This document shows, piece by piece, positions 32,963 through 40,827 of a stretch of DNA of 44,277 nt. The stretch comes from Candidatus Woesearchaeota archaeon (GTDB taxonomy: Archaea > Nanobdellota > Nanobdellia > Woesearchaeales > WJIZ01), in contig JAGVYS010000006.1 of NCBI GenBank assembly GCA_018303125.1, forward strand, positions 1 to 44,277, written 5' to 3'. The position numbers were made by a program, and so were the translations under genes. The notes below the pieces were generated by a model. The model made no database searches. It was not told the origin of the DNA and saw nothing but the letters and a program-made list of their open reading frames with translations. Within the stretch, counting starts at the first letter, position 1. Each line of letters opens with the position of its first letter.

Positions 32963-33600
32963 TTTGCTATCAAAAAGGATATTTTCCCCATTATTTCGTC
33001 TGTTATTTTTCTAAGCGTATTATAATCTTTGCTTCCGTAGTATTTCTCAAATGTCATGGGCTTCCCTATACTTATGTCAAACCTCCTGAACCTCGGGAAC
33101 TTTGCACCCTTTGGAAAAACATTATGCGAGCCAATGATAGCTATAGGAAGAACAGGGACCTTTGATTTCAGAGCTACAGTTGCCACTCCTGTTTTTCCTT
33201 CCCTTAAAGTGCCATTGTTCCTGCCTCCTTCCGGGAAGATGCCAAATATATCTCCCCGTGCAAGAAACCTTACTGCATCTTCAATTGCCTTCTCATTCGT
33301 TTTGTTTCTTTTTTCGGCATCCTTCACATCCTTGCTTACATCCACCTTAATGCAGCCAAAATGGTCAAGAAAAAGTTTAAAGAAAACATTGCTGTAATAC
33401 CTTGAATTTACGAAAATATGGAATTTCTTCTTCGCAAACCTTGTGATAAGGTAAGGAATGGCCAAATCATCAAGGTAGGATGAATGGTTAGCCACTGCTA
33501 TAAACGGCCTATCTCTTGGAATGTTTTCATGGCCTTCTATCTTCCTTGTGTACATCCTTACAAAATTTCCCAGAAAAAACCTCCCGAACGGGTATACCAT
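32959..33600 (-). CDS. plsC: PlsC-family acyltransferase, copy 2
   Basis: This is also 213 residues, with HX4D NHSSYLDD (His39, Asp44) at the same positions as copy 1, but the third motif is FPEGGRN (122-128) and overall sequence is divergent. Tandem copies suggest a duplication followed by specialisation, for example for the sn-1 and sn-2 positions or for different acyl chains. It is the first gene of the plsC-plsC-gpsA operon; its ATG lies about 28 bases after the minus-strand TATA TTTATAAA (about 33624-33632). Confidence 0.88.
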   Translation of the reverse strand: MVYPFGRFFLGNFVRMYTRKIEGHENIPRDRPFIAVANHSSYLDDLAIPYLITRFAKKKFHIFVNSRYYSNVFFKLFLDHFGCIKVDVSKDVKDAEKRNKTNEKAIEDAVRFLARGDIFGIFPEGGRNNGTLREGKTGVATVALKSKVPVLPIAIIGSHNVFPKGAKFPRFRRFDISIGKPMTFEKYYGSKDYNTLRKITDEIMGKISFLIAK

Positions 33601-33623
33601 TCCAGCAAAACCGCCTTAAAAAG

Positions 33624-33632
33624 TTTATAAAT
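33624..33632 (-). promoter_or_regulatory. TATA box of the plsC-plsC-gpsA operon
   Basis: On the minus strand ATTTATAAA is centred about 28 bases before the first acyltransferase ATG, giving a leaderless transcript. Confidence 0.6.
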
Positions 33633-33823
33633 ATTTGCACTCCTTGTTTTGAGTCCTATCTGCTTTCAGCATTATTGAACATTTCATTAAACTTTGATTC
33701 AAGAGCTATTGTGACAAATGTCTAATTTTAGTCACCAACAAGTATCAAAAAAACTATTTTTATCGTATAGCAATTAAAAAAATTTAAATAGGATTCCAGA
33801 GAAAGATGAAAATAGGTGATTAA

Positions 33824-34789
33824 ATGGCATCAGCAATTCCAATAGGTGTTTTTACTCATTCTCTACCGGGGGATGGATTAGTTGAGAAAATTCAAGCAGG
33901 AGCTAGATTAGGAATAAAATTATTTCAGGTCGGGCCTTTTTCACCTGACTATTTTCCAAATGGAAATTTTGATGCTGCAAGGCTTGAAAATGTTGTTAAG
34001 GCACTTAAGGATGCTGATTCGAGAGTTGCAACTCTAAATGCGTGCTTTGAAGCGGGCGATAATATTGTTGGCAGAGAGGATTATAGTTCCATTGGTGCTA
34101 TCCGAAGAACAGGCGGCCTTGGTTATATGGGAGATGATGCAGAAAAAATTGTGAAAAACAGGAAACTGAATATAATGGATACTCTCGCTGTTGCTGCTTA
34201 TTTTCGTGATATAGGGCTTCTAACTGAGCAAGCAATAGTAACTACCCATGTTGGTTTTACTGATGACACAGAGCAGCAGAAAGGGCAAATTACTGCTTCA
34301 CTTTGTGATATATTAGGATATGCCCGGTCGAACGATACTTATCTGGCAGTTGAAACAGGGACTGAGCCTGTGAATCATTTGGTTGAGTATATCAGAAAAG
34401 TTGAGAGTGAAAGCGGAGTGAAAGGCAGATTAGGATTAAATTTTGACCCTGCAAACCTCGAGCTGTATGGAACACAACGCAGTGGAGCTGCTGTTGCAGA
34501 CTTGGTAATGACTCCTGAGCTTATTTTCGGAGTGCATGCAAAGGAGGCAAAGCCGAAGCCTGCTGATTTCAAGTATCAACAGCCGCATGGCAATTGGCCT
34601 GATGGCTGCGAAGAAGTAGTTATCGGAACAGGAGCGTATAATTGGGTAGGCCTCATTGGGCAATTACAACGTGTCGGTTACAAAGGAGCGATTATCATAG
34701 AAAAAGAAATGCCACAGCCAGTTAATGTACCACGGGAAGATGCGATATCCCAAGCATTCAAATATTTGCAGGAAATACAAAAAGGATGA
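33824..34789 (+). CDS. Sugar phosphate isomerase/epimerase-like TIM-barrel protein
   Basis: This is a 321-residue protein of the xylose-isomerase/AP-endonuclease-2 superfamily. Likely metal ligands are Glu in LAVETGTEP, Asp/Asn in NFDPANL, His in GVHAKEAKP and Glu in IIIEKEMP. Members isomerise sugars or inositols, or cleave abasic DNA; this one has no DNA-binding signature I can see. AGGTGA is four bases before the ATG and a TATA-like AAATTTAAATAG lies at about 33779. It overlaps the following cupin by 4 bases. Confidence 0.75.
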   Translation: MASAIPIGVFTHSLPGDGLVEKIQAGARLGIKLFQVGPFSPDYFPNGNFDAARLENVVKALKDADSRVATLNACFEAGDNIVGREDYSSIGAIRRTGGLGYMGDDAEKIVKNRKLNIMDTLAVAAYFRDIGLLTEQAIVTTHVGFTDDTEQQKGQITASLCDILGYARSNDTYLAVETGTEPVNHLVEYIRKVESESGVKGRLGLNFDPANLELYGTQRSGAAVADLVMTPELIFGVHAKEAKPKPADFKYQQPHGNWPDGCEEVVIGTGAYNWVGLIGQLQRVGYKGAIIIEKEMPQPVNVPREDAISQAFKYLQEIQKG

Positions 34790-35049
34790 AGCCTGAGATA
34801 AGAAAACCCACTGAAGCAGAAAATAAAGAAGCAGGAGCATGGCCAATATGGGAAAAGGAAGTGAGCGAATTCGAGTGGGAATATGATTCAAGGGAAATAT
34901 GCCTTATTCTCGAAGGACAGGCAGATGTGACAAATGAAAGCAATGAAAAATTTTCTTTTGGAAAAGGAGACTATATCATATTCCCGAAGGGAATGAAGTG
35001 CACATGGAAGGTAAACAAAAAGATAAAGAAGCATTACAATTTCGACTAA
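34786..35049 (+). CDS. Small cupin (DUF861/cupin_3-like)
   Basis: This 87-residue single-domain cupin has the segments FEWEYDSREICLILEGQADVT and FGKGDYIIFPKGMKCTWKV. The first-motif histidines are missing (EYDSRE in place of HxH), as in ureidoglycolate-lyase-like or EutQ-like cupins that bind no or different metals. It is coupled to the TIM-barrel gene by a 4-base overlap, so the two probably act on the same sugar-like substrate. Its end overlaps convergent fabG by 4 bases. Confidence 0.75.
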   Translation: MKPEIRKPTEAENKEAGAWPIWEKEVSEFEWEYDSREICLILEGQADVTNESNEKFSFGKGDYIIFPKGMKCTWKVNKKIKKHYNFD

Positions 35050-35780
35050 AACATAATTCCGCCGTCTACCTTTATAACAGCGCCTGTTATATACCTTGCT
35101 TTTTCTGATGCGAGGAAAGCTGCAAGGTTAGCAATGTCTTCAGGCATTCCCATCTCCTTGAGAGGTATTAGCATGAGTATCTTTGAGGCCATCTCAAGAG
35201 GCATCTGGTCTGTAAGCTCTGTCTTTATGAATCCTGGAGCGATTACATTGACTGTTATTTTTCTCTTGCCAAGCTCCTTTGCAAGGGATTTTGAGAAGCC
35301 TATGATTCCTGCCTTTGAGCTTGCATAGTTTGTCTGGCCGAAATTGCCAGAAATTCCTATAATTGAACTTATGTTTATTATCCTGCCATTATCCTTTATG
35401 ATGTCCAATAAGTTCCTGGTAACATTAAAGACAGAATTTAAATTTACGTTGATAATCCTGCTCCAGTCTTCAAGAGACATGTTTTTGAGAGAACGATCGC
35501 ATGTTGTACCTGCATTGTTGACAAGAATATCAATATGTGAAAAACTTTTCTTGACCTCTGCTCCAAGCGTCTCGCAGCTTTTGAAATCAGAAACATCTGC
35601 AGCTATGAATTCGGACTTGACGCCCAATGCAACTATTTCCTTTACGACTTCCTTTCCCTGAGCTGCTGATTTTTCTGTGCCATTGATTATGACATCACAG
35701 CCTTCTTTAGCAAGAGCAAGAGCTATTGCCCTGCCTATTCCCCTTGTAGAGCCTGTGACCAATGCCTTTTTCCCTTTCAT
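35046..35780 (-). CDS. fabG: FabG-like 3-oxoacyl reductase (SDR)
   Basis: A classical short-chain dehydrogenase of 244 residues, it has the NADPH loop TGSTRGIGRA, NNAG (88-91) and the catalytic Ser139-Tyr152-Lys156. It ends in TGAVIKVDGG, as FabG does. AAGGAGG seven bases before ATG 35780 decides the start; the track start at 35897 runs into the methyltransferase gene. It would reduce a 3-oxoacyl thioester. It is the last gene of the six-gene minus-strand operon with thiolases and a FabZ-like dehydratase. Other SDR substrates remain possible. Confidence 0.88.
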   Translation of the reverse strand: MKGKKALVTGSTRGIGRAIALALAKEGCDVIINGTEKSAAQGKEVVKEIVALGVKSEFIAADVSDFKSCETLGAEVKKSFSHIDILVNNAGTTCDRSLKNMSLEDWSRIINVNLNSVFNVTRNLLDIIKDNGRIINISSIIGISGNFGQTNYASSKAGIIGFSKSLAKELGKRKITVNVIAPGFIKTELTDQMPLEMASKILMLIPLKEMGMPEDIANLAAFLASEKARYITGAVIKVDGGIMF

Positions 35781-35793
35781 CTGCATGACCTCC

Positions 35794-36759
35794 TTAAGAC
35801 CTGATAGCTGAAACATACACCCACTCGCATGTGAAGCTGGATGAGTCTGCCATGGCATTAGTTTCCTCAAGCTCCTTGAAAAGCTTGTATGCTGCAAGCG
35901 TTATCAGCTTGTCCCTTGCAGCTTCCTCCTCAGGAGAGGCCTCTTTGCCGCCTACTTCAGGAAGAATCCCTGCCTGTAGCCTGTGAACCCTGAGAAAATT
36001 CAGCCAGTCAGTGTACCTTATTTTTATCAGCTTGTAGAAAGTTGTCAGGTTGCGAAAGCCAGCTTCCTTCAGTGTGCTGAGGTATGTTTCAAGGTTTCTT
36101 GGCGCAGGGAAAACAAAACTCCTCTGCTCCTTCTCTTTCTCTATATTTTCCTGGAGCTTTGCCCTGTATGACCTGAACTCATCATTATTCCTTATAATGT
36201 CAAGGGCTATGTCATGCACCCTGTTTATTGTGTCATCGACCATAAGCACGCCTTCTTTCCTCCCATTGCGAAGTATGTTGCCGCTCTGAAAAGTTATTGT
36301 TCCATCTTCCTTGAGTGCATTCCGCATGTCAGAAAACGTTCCATGAAGGTCAGGAACAAGATGAAGCGTATTTGCAGATATAACATGGTTGACTGTTCCT
36401 GTTCCCACTGTCTCTGCAAGTGTTGCGAAGCCGTTGCCTACTTTTTCTAGCAGGAATAGCTCGACATTTGGATTTCCCTTGAAAATCTCGTATGCCTTCC
36501 CTAGCCATGCTGCAGAGTTGTCAACAAGCCAGAGCTTGAAATTCACTTTTATCTCATTTAGTAGACAAATAGATGACGCACCAGTCCCTGCGCCGAAATC
36601 CAGAACTATATCCTTGTCTTTTATCTTTTCCCTTACAATCTTGGCAAGCTCTTTAAGATTCTCTATATAGTATTCTGCATCTACAACAGCATCATGGTAA
36701 CCTGATGCGCCTTTTGAAACCGGCTTTGTGGGGCCCCATGGTTTAGCAACATCTGCCAT
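35794..36759 (-). CDS. Class I SAM-dependent methyltransferase
   Basis: This is a 321-residue protein. Motif I is VLDFGAGTGASS (about 52-63), followed by LWLVDNSAAW and SANTLHLVPD. The C-terminal ~110 residues (FVFPAPRNLETYLSTLKEAGF onward) form a substrate-side cap. The acceptor is unknown. It is embedded between thiolase A and fabG, so it could methylate an acyl intermediate or product; BioC-like malonyl methylation is one idea, but no specific signature supports it. It starts 39 bases after thiolase A stops. Confidence 0.72.
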   Translation of the reverse strand: MADVAKPWGPTKPVSKGASGYHDAVVDAEYYIENLKELAKIVREKIKDKDIVLDFGAGTGASSICLLNEIKVNFKLWLVDNSAAWLGKAYEIFKGNPNVELFLLEKVGNGFATLAETVGTGTVNHVISANTLHLVPDLHGTFSDMRNALKEDGTITFQSGNILRNGRKEGVLMVDDTINRVHDIALDIIRNNDEFRSYRAKLQENIEKEKEQRSFVFPAPRNLETYLSTLKEAGFRNLTTFYKLIKIRYTDWLNFLRVHRLQAGILPEVGGKEASPEEEAARDKLITLAAYKLFKELEETNAMADSSSFTCEWVYVSAIRS

Positions 36760-36798
36760 TGAGCGAAAGAAAGGAAAGCTTCTTTTAAATGTTTTGCA

Positions 36799-37923
36799 TT
36801 ATGCTTTCTTAAGTATGTGGTTGGCAACTGTGCCACCCGCACCCCCTATGCTCTGTGCCATTGCTATGCTTGCCTTGCTAACCTGCCTGTCTCCTGCTTC
36901 TTTCCTGAGCTGCTTCACCAATTCATAAATCTGGCCGAGCCCTGTTGCAGAAAGAGGATGGCCTTTTGCCTTGAGCCCTCCTGAGGTGTTAACGGGAAGT
37001 TTTCCGTCAAGCTCGAAATATCCGTCTTCTATTTTCTTGTATGCCGTGCCTTTCTTGGAGAATCCCAAATCTTCATAGGCTATGAGCTCAACTATGGAGA
37101 ATGCATCGTGAATCTCAGCTATATCTATGTCTGAATGGTCAATACCTGCTTGCTTATATGCTGTGCCTGCACTTGTGACTGATGCATTCCATGAAGTATT
37201 ATCTTCCCTTTCAAAGGTTGACATGTAATCTGTTGAAAGCCCTGCTCCGATAATTTTTATGTCTGCCTTGTCTTTTGAGAGGACAACAGCAGAACCGCCA
37301 TCTGCGGAAACAGAACAGTCAAAAACCCTAAGGGGAGAGCATACAAGCGGAGAGGACCTTATTTTCTCGAGGCTTATTTTGGTATTATAGAATTTTGCCT
37401 TTGGATTAGAGTATGCATTATTGTGATTCTTGAATGCAATAAGGGAAAGATGGTCATGAGTTGTTTCTGGGTATTTGAGCATGTATTCCTGGGCAACCAT
37501 GGCATTCTGGGCAGGAAAATTAAAGCCTTCTGTCTGCTCCCACTTTGACTCTGCTGCCATCATGAATTCCTCTGTTATGGCCTCAGACTTGCAGGTCATG
37601 AGCTTTTCTGCGCCCACAACAAGGACATTGTCAAAATCCTGCTGCTGTGCAAACCATAGGCCTGCGCCACTGCTCCCACATGCAGCCGGAATCCTTACAA
37701 TTGGCTTGTGCGTCTTGAAAATAGAAGAAAGCATGCTTTCAAAATGCCTTTGCTTCTCCAATGAAAAAAACCATTCTATGGAGGAGCATACCACTGCGTC
37801 AATCTCTGAGAAAGAAATGCCTGCATCATCCAGTGCTTCCTGTGCTGCATCGTATGCAAGCTGGTGGGAAGACTTATCTGAAATCCCAAATTTCGTCATT
37901 CCGGCTCCCTTGATGTACATCAT
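36799..37923 (-). CDS. Thiolase-family acyl-CoA C-acyltransferase A
   Basis: This 374-residue protein is of the archaeal/SCP2-type thiolase family. The nucleophile is Cys82 in RIPAACGSSGAG. The histidines are His272 in EIHDAFS and His322 in LKAKGHPLSATG. The C-terminal loop reads SIGGAGGTVANHI and lacks the second cysteine of classical biosynthetic/degradative thiolases, as in archaeal acetoacetyl-CoA thiolases. It could condense or cleave acyl-CoA. It overlaps the DUF35-DUF362 fusion by 4 bases. Confidence 0.88.
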   Translation of the reverse strand: MMYIKGAGMTKFGISDKSSHQLAYDAAQEALDDAGISFSEIDAVVCSSIEWFFSLEKQRHFESMLSSIFKTHKPIVRIPAACGSSGAGLWFAQQQDFDNVLVVGAEKLMTCKSEAITEEFMMAAESKWEQTEGFNFPAQNAMVAQEYMLKYPETTHDHLSLIAFKNHNNAYSNPKAKFYNTKISLEKIRSSPLVCSPLRVFDCSVSADGGSAVVLSKDKADIKIIGAGLSTDYMSTFEREDNTSWNASVTSAGTAYKQAGIDHSDIDIAEIHDAFSIVELIAYEDLGFSKKGTAYKKIEDGYFELDGKLPVNTSGGLKAKGHPLSATGLGQIYELVKQLRKEAGDRQVSKASIAMAQSIGGAGGTVANHILKKA

Positions 37924-39050
37924 GCTGCCTTACCAATAAGCTTTGAGCCAATGGGCTGCTTTATGTCCCTCCTTAAGGCCTCAAGCTCATTTCCGATAAA
38001 CTTAATCCTGCTCGCATCAGACTGGCCATAGCCAAGCTGTGCTGCAAGCTCCACATAAGGAACTTTTCTAAGGCAGAATATCTCCTTAACTGCCGTGTCA
38101 TGCACAACTGGATTCCTGGCGGCTAGGATTAGGTTAAAGAATCCCGGCTCCCCGTAATTGGCAGGCCCATTTCCCTGCAAGCCTATTGATGCATCTCCCA
38201 GTGTAAAGAAAGGAGGGAATACCTTAGGGAATACTGCTAGTGCCAATGCTGCTTTTTGTGGGTCTGATGAATATTTTTCAAAAGTCTTTTTTGAGAGGAA
38301 CCTTATCATGTTCTCAAAAGCACCATCAATGCCAAGCACCATGTCGGTCTTTATTACAGGCACATTTATCACGAGGCCAGCATCAAAAACTGCCTTTGAT
38401 ATCTCAAACTCAAAGTCCCTTTCCTTTTTCTTGATAAATTCTGTTTTTGATAAGTCAAGAATCTTTACCTTGTGCTTCTTTGCTACTTCAACAAGGCCTG
38501 ATTTTGAAATAGACTCTTCGAAAGGCATGAAAAAGTTCTGCTCTGCTATGGTTATGCTTTCAGGCTTTGCGCCCTTATCCTTAATGAGATACTGGAGCAA
38601 GGCATCTATGACTTTGGGGTTTGTGCACATTCCCAGGTAGGAATGGCCTGGAATGCTCATGTTAGGCTTGATTAGAATGCTCTTGCCTAGCTTTAGCCCT
38701 CCTGTAAGCTCTATGGCTTCGGACACAGCCTCATAAAAATCATATTTTAATTTAACAATCGCAACTGCAGAGTCTGATGAATCTGGTATGTCCTGATAAA
38801 CATCGCCTATATTATAATCCTTCATTGTTTTTTTAGGCATCCTGTTGCCAAGCTCATCCTCAAGCATGATGACATTGTAAGGAACAATGGGATGAAGTGG
38901 ATTTGGTATGAATATTTTTGTAAATCCCACTACTTTAACTTTATTAGTAACTACCTTTGCTATTTTTTCCCCGTCATATATGCACTTCTCGACAGGATGT
39001 ATCCATTTCCTTCCACACTTGCTGCATTTCCATCTAATTATGCGTACCAT
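37920..39050 (-). CDS. Zinc-ribbon/OB (DUF35-like) protein fused to a DUF362 domain
   Basis: Of 376 residues, about 1-85 resemble DUF35, with a zinc ribbon (KCSKCGRKW...EKC, only three Cys visible) and an OB-like part (KVVGFTKIFIPNPL). Residues about 90-376 match DUF362, with ILIKPNMS, TIAEQNFFM, VINVPVIKTD and FTLGDASIGLQGNGP. DUF35 proteins bind archaeal thiolases and bridge them to HMG-CoA synthase. DUF362 has no firm function, and no ferredoxin motif is fused here. Its place between two thiolases suggests a scaffold or substrate-channelling partner. Confidence 0.75.
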   Translation of the reverse strand: MVRIIRWKCSKCGRKWIHPVEKCIYDGEKIAKVVTNKVKVVGFTKIFIPNPLHPIVPYNVIMLEDELGNRMPKKTMKDYNIGDVYQDIPDSSDSAVAIVKLKYDFYEAVSEAIELTGGLKLGKSILIKPNMSIPGHSYLGMCTNPKVIDALLQYLIKDKGAKPESITIAEQNFFMPFEESISKSGLVEVAKKHKVKILDLSKTEFIKKKERDFEFEISKAVFDAGLVINVPVIKTDMVLGIDGAFENMIRFLSKKTFEKYSSDPQKAALALAVFPKVFPPFFTLGDASIGLQGNGPANYGEPGFFNLILAARNPVVHDTAVKEIFCLRKVPYVELAAQLGYGQSDASRIKFIGNELEALRRDIKQPIGSKLIGKAA

Positions 39051-39054
39051 TTTC

Positions 39055-40185
39055 TCACCTTTTCCTGAATATGTTTACGGCGCAAGTTCCTCCTGCGCCC
39101 CCTATGTTATGGGCAAGCCCATATTTTGCGGATTTGACCTGCCTCGCACCGCATCTTCCTCTCAGCTGCTCGACTATCTCATATATCTGCGCCAATCCGG
39201 TTGGAGAGATTGGGTGGCCTCTTGCTTTAAGCCCTCCTGAGGTATTTACAGGAAGCTTTCCATCAAGGTTCACTATGCCCTTCCTTATCATGTCCTTGCC
39301 ATGCCCTTTTTTGCAGAATCCCAAATCTTCATACGCTATGAGCTCAACTATGGAAAATGCATCATGAATCTCAACTACATCTATGTCTGAAGGCTCAATA
39401 CCTGCTTGCTTAAATGCATCCGTCCCTGCATTTATAGTGGAATCCCATTTTGTCATGTCATCCCTTTCGAACGGCGCAATATAGTCTGTTGCAAGACCTG
39501 AACCCATAACCTCAACATCAGATGGGTCTGAAGATATAACCGCTGCTGCTGCACCATTCACAGTCATTGAGCAGTCAAAGAGATTAAAGGGAGTTGCAAT
39601 CATAGGGCCTTTCCTTATATCTTCAAGGGAAACCTTTTTGCCATAAAATGGTGCCTTTGGGTTAAGGCTTCCGTTGTAATGGTTCTTATACGCTATAAGC
39701 TCAAGGTCTTCATGGGTTGTACCATACTTTAGAATGTGCTGCTGGGCTACCAGAGCATTTTGTGCAGGAAAAATAAGGCCTTCATCCTGCTCCCACATAT
39801 TTTCCCCTGCTGCCATTATCTCCTTTGTTATGAGGTTTGTTGGCGCTGCCGCAACTTTATCAACACCAACAACAAGGACATTATCATATTTTAGCCTTAG
39901 GGCAGACCAAAGTGCTGTTCCGCCACCACCACATACTGCAGGTACCCTTATTATGGGCATTTTGCGCCTTACCAGGGATGCAAGCAGTGGAGAATAGTGC
40001 CTCTGCCTCTCATCATTCACCTTAGTATCTGAGTTGGAGATTACTATTGCACCCATATCATCTATGCCCATACTGGCATCATTAAGGGCATCAGTTATTG
40101 CCTCATAGGCCATGCTCATAGTTGTTCTGTCATCTACACTGAACTTAGTCATACCTACGCCATGCACATATTTCTTTGAAACCAT
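39055..40185 (-). CDS. Thiolase-family acyl-CoA C-acyltransferase B
   Basis: This is a paralogue of thiolase A. I start at MVSKKYVHGVGMTKF (376 residues), since AGGTAAT precedes it and the track start overlaps the dehydratase by 41 bases. The nucleophile is Cys85 in RVPAVCGGGGTA. The histidines are in EIHDAFS and LKARGHPISPTG. The C-terminal loop NIGGAGGTCAVNI again lacks the classical Cys position. The pair may have different chain-length preferences or form a heteromer. It lies between the FabZ-like gene and the DUF35-DUF362 fusion. Confidence 0.88.
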   Translation of the reverse strand: MVSKKYVHGVGMTKFSVDDRTTMSMAYEAITDALNDASMGIDDMGAIVISNSDTKVNDERQRHYSPLLASLVRRKMPIIRVPAVCGGGGTALWSALRLKYDNVLVVGVDKVAAAPTNLITKEIMAAGENMWEQDEGLIFPAQNALVAQQHILKYGTTHEDLELIAYKNHYNGSLNPKAPFYGKKVSLEDIRKGPMIATPFNLFDCSMTVNGAAAAVISSDPSDVEVMGSGLATDYIAPFERDDMTKWDSTINAGTDAFKQAGIEPSDIDVVEIHDAFSIVELIAYEDLGFCKKGHGKDMIRKGIVNLDGKLPVNTSGGLKARGHPISPTGLAQIYEIVEQLRGRCGARQVKSAKYGLAHNIGGAGGTCAVNIFRKR

Positions 40186-40192
40186 TTTAGCA

Positions 40193-40687
40193 TTACCTGG
40201 AAGAAAATTTTGACCTGAATCTTGCTTTATCAACTATTGCCAAAGTAAAGGATGCCTTGGCTACTTCCCTGTCCCGTACCTTAGCAATGGCCTTCATAAC
40301 CCCGCCTTTGCTGTTTTTTCTCTTAAGGCTTACTTCAAGCCTCAACTCATCCCCTGGCAGGGTAGGATACATGAACTTGATGCCCTTCATCTTATAAGCC
40401 AATATATCCTTTTCCTCATGCCCATCTATATTATATCTTAGGAGCAATGTTCCGGCTTGCCCCATTCCTTCAACTATAAGTGCTCCTGGCATGATTGGGA
40501 AACCAACAAAATGTCCTTTGAAAAACTCTTCTTCTGGCCTGACCTTCTTCACTGCTATAATCTTGCCTTTTTCAAGCTCAAGAACCTTATCTATCATAAG
40601 GAAAGGGTGCTCATAAGGTATTATTTTCTTGATGGCTTCCTCATTTAGCTGGCCATTCCCATCCTTAAGGTCATCAATAAGAACCAC
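40193..40687 (-). CDS. fabZ: FabZ-like 3-hydroxyacyl dehydratase
   Basis: This 164-residue hotdog-fold protein has the FabZ signature IPYEHPFLMIDKV, catalytic His59 in FFKGHFVGFPIMPG and Glu73 in VEGMGQAG. It would dehydrate 3-hydroxyacyl thioesters to trans-2-enoyl forms. FabZ is rare in archaea. The GTG start is about 27 bases after TATAAATTT (minus strand) and opens the operon fabZ-thiolase B-DUF35/DUF362-thiolase A-methyltransferase-fabG. Whether the carrier is CoA or ACP cannot be told from sequence alone. Confidence 0.9.
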   Translation of the reverse strand: MVLIDDLKDGNGQLNEEAIKKIIPYEHPFLMIDKVLELEKGKIIAVKKVRPEEEFFKGHFVGFPIMPGALIVEGMGQAGTLLLRYNIDGHEEKDILAYKMKGIKFMYPTLPGDELRLEVSLKRKNSKGGVMKAIAKVRDREVAKASFTLAIVDKARFRSKFSSR

Positions 40688-40710
40688 GTGCTTATTGTCT
40701 GCTGCTGCTT

Positions 40711-40719
40711 TATAAATTT
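40711..40719 (-). promoter_or_regulatory. TATA box of the fabZ-to-fabG operon
   Basis: On the minus strand AAATTTATA is centred about 27 bases before the GTG of fabZ, supporting a leaderless GTG start. Confidence 0.6.
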
Positions 40720-40794
40720 TATGAGCATGATATGTCTAATTGACAATGTGAGGCAATTATTTTCTATATAGTAAATAATCGAATTTCTTAGAAA

Positions 40795-40804
40795 TGTTTA
40801 AAAA
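40795..40804 (+). promoter_or_regulatory. TATA-like box of the biotin carboxylase gene
   Basis: TGTTTAAAAA is centred about 28 bases before ATG 40828. The 140-base gap between the two operons therefore holds two back-to-back promoters, so shared control is possible. Confidence 0.5.
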
Positions 40805-40827
40805 AGGAGGCATCCTTTGAAGGGTAT

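Noticed and set aside
35781-35897. Track start of fabG at 35897
   Set aside because: The extra N terminus overlaps the methyltransferase 3' end, while AAGGAGG precedes the internal ATG and the Rossmann fold begins at once.
36799-40185. Thiolase A and B as HMG-CoA synthase/thiolase pair of the mevalonate pathway
   Set aside because: Both are thiolase-like with GHP and HDAFS motifs and resemble each other; neither has HMG-CoA synthase features. The neighbours (FabZ, FabG) point elsewhere, though a mevalonate role for one cannot be fully excluded.
40186-40233. Track start of thiolase B at 40233
   Set aside because: It would overlap the fabZ-like gene by 41 bases. The later ATG has an RBS and matches thiolase A's N terminus.
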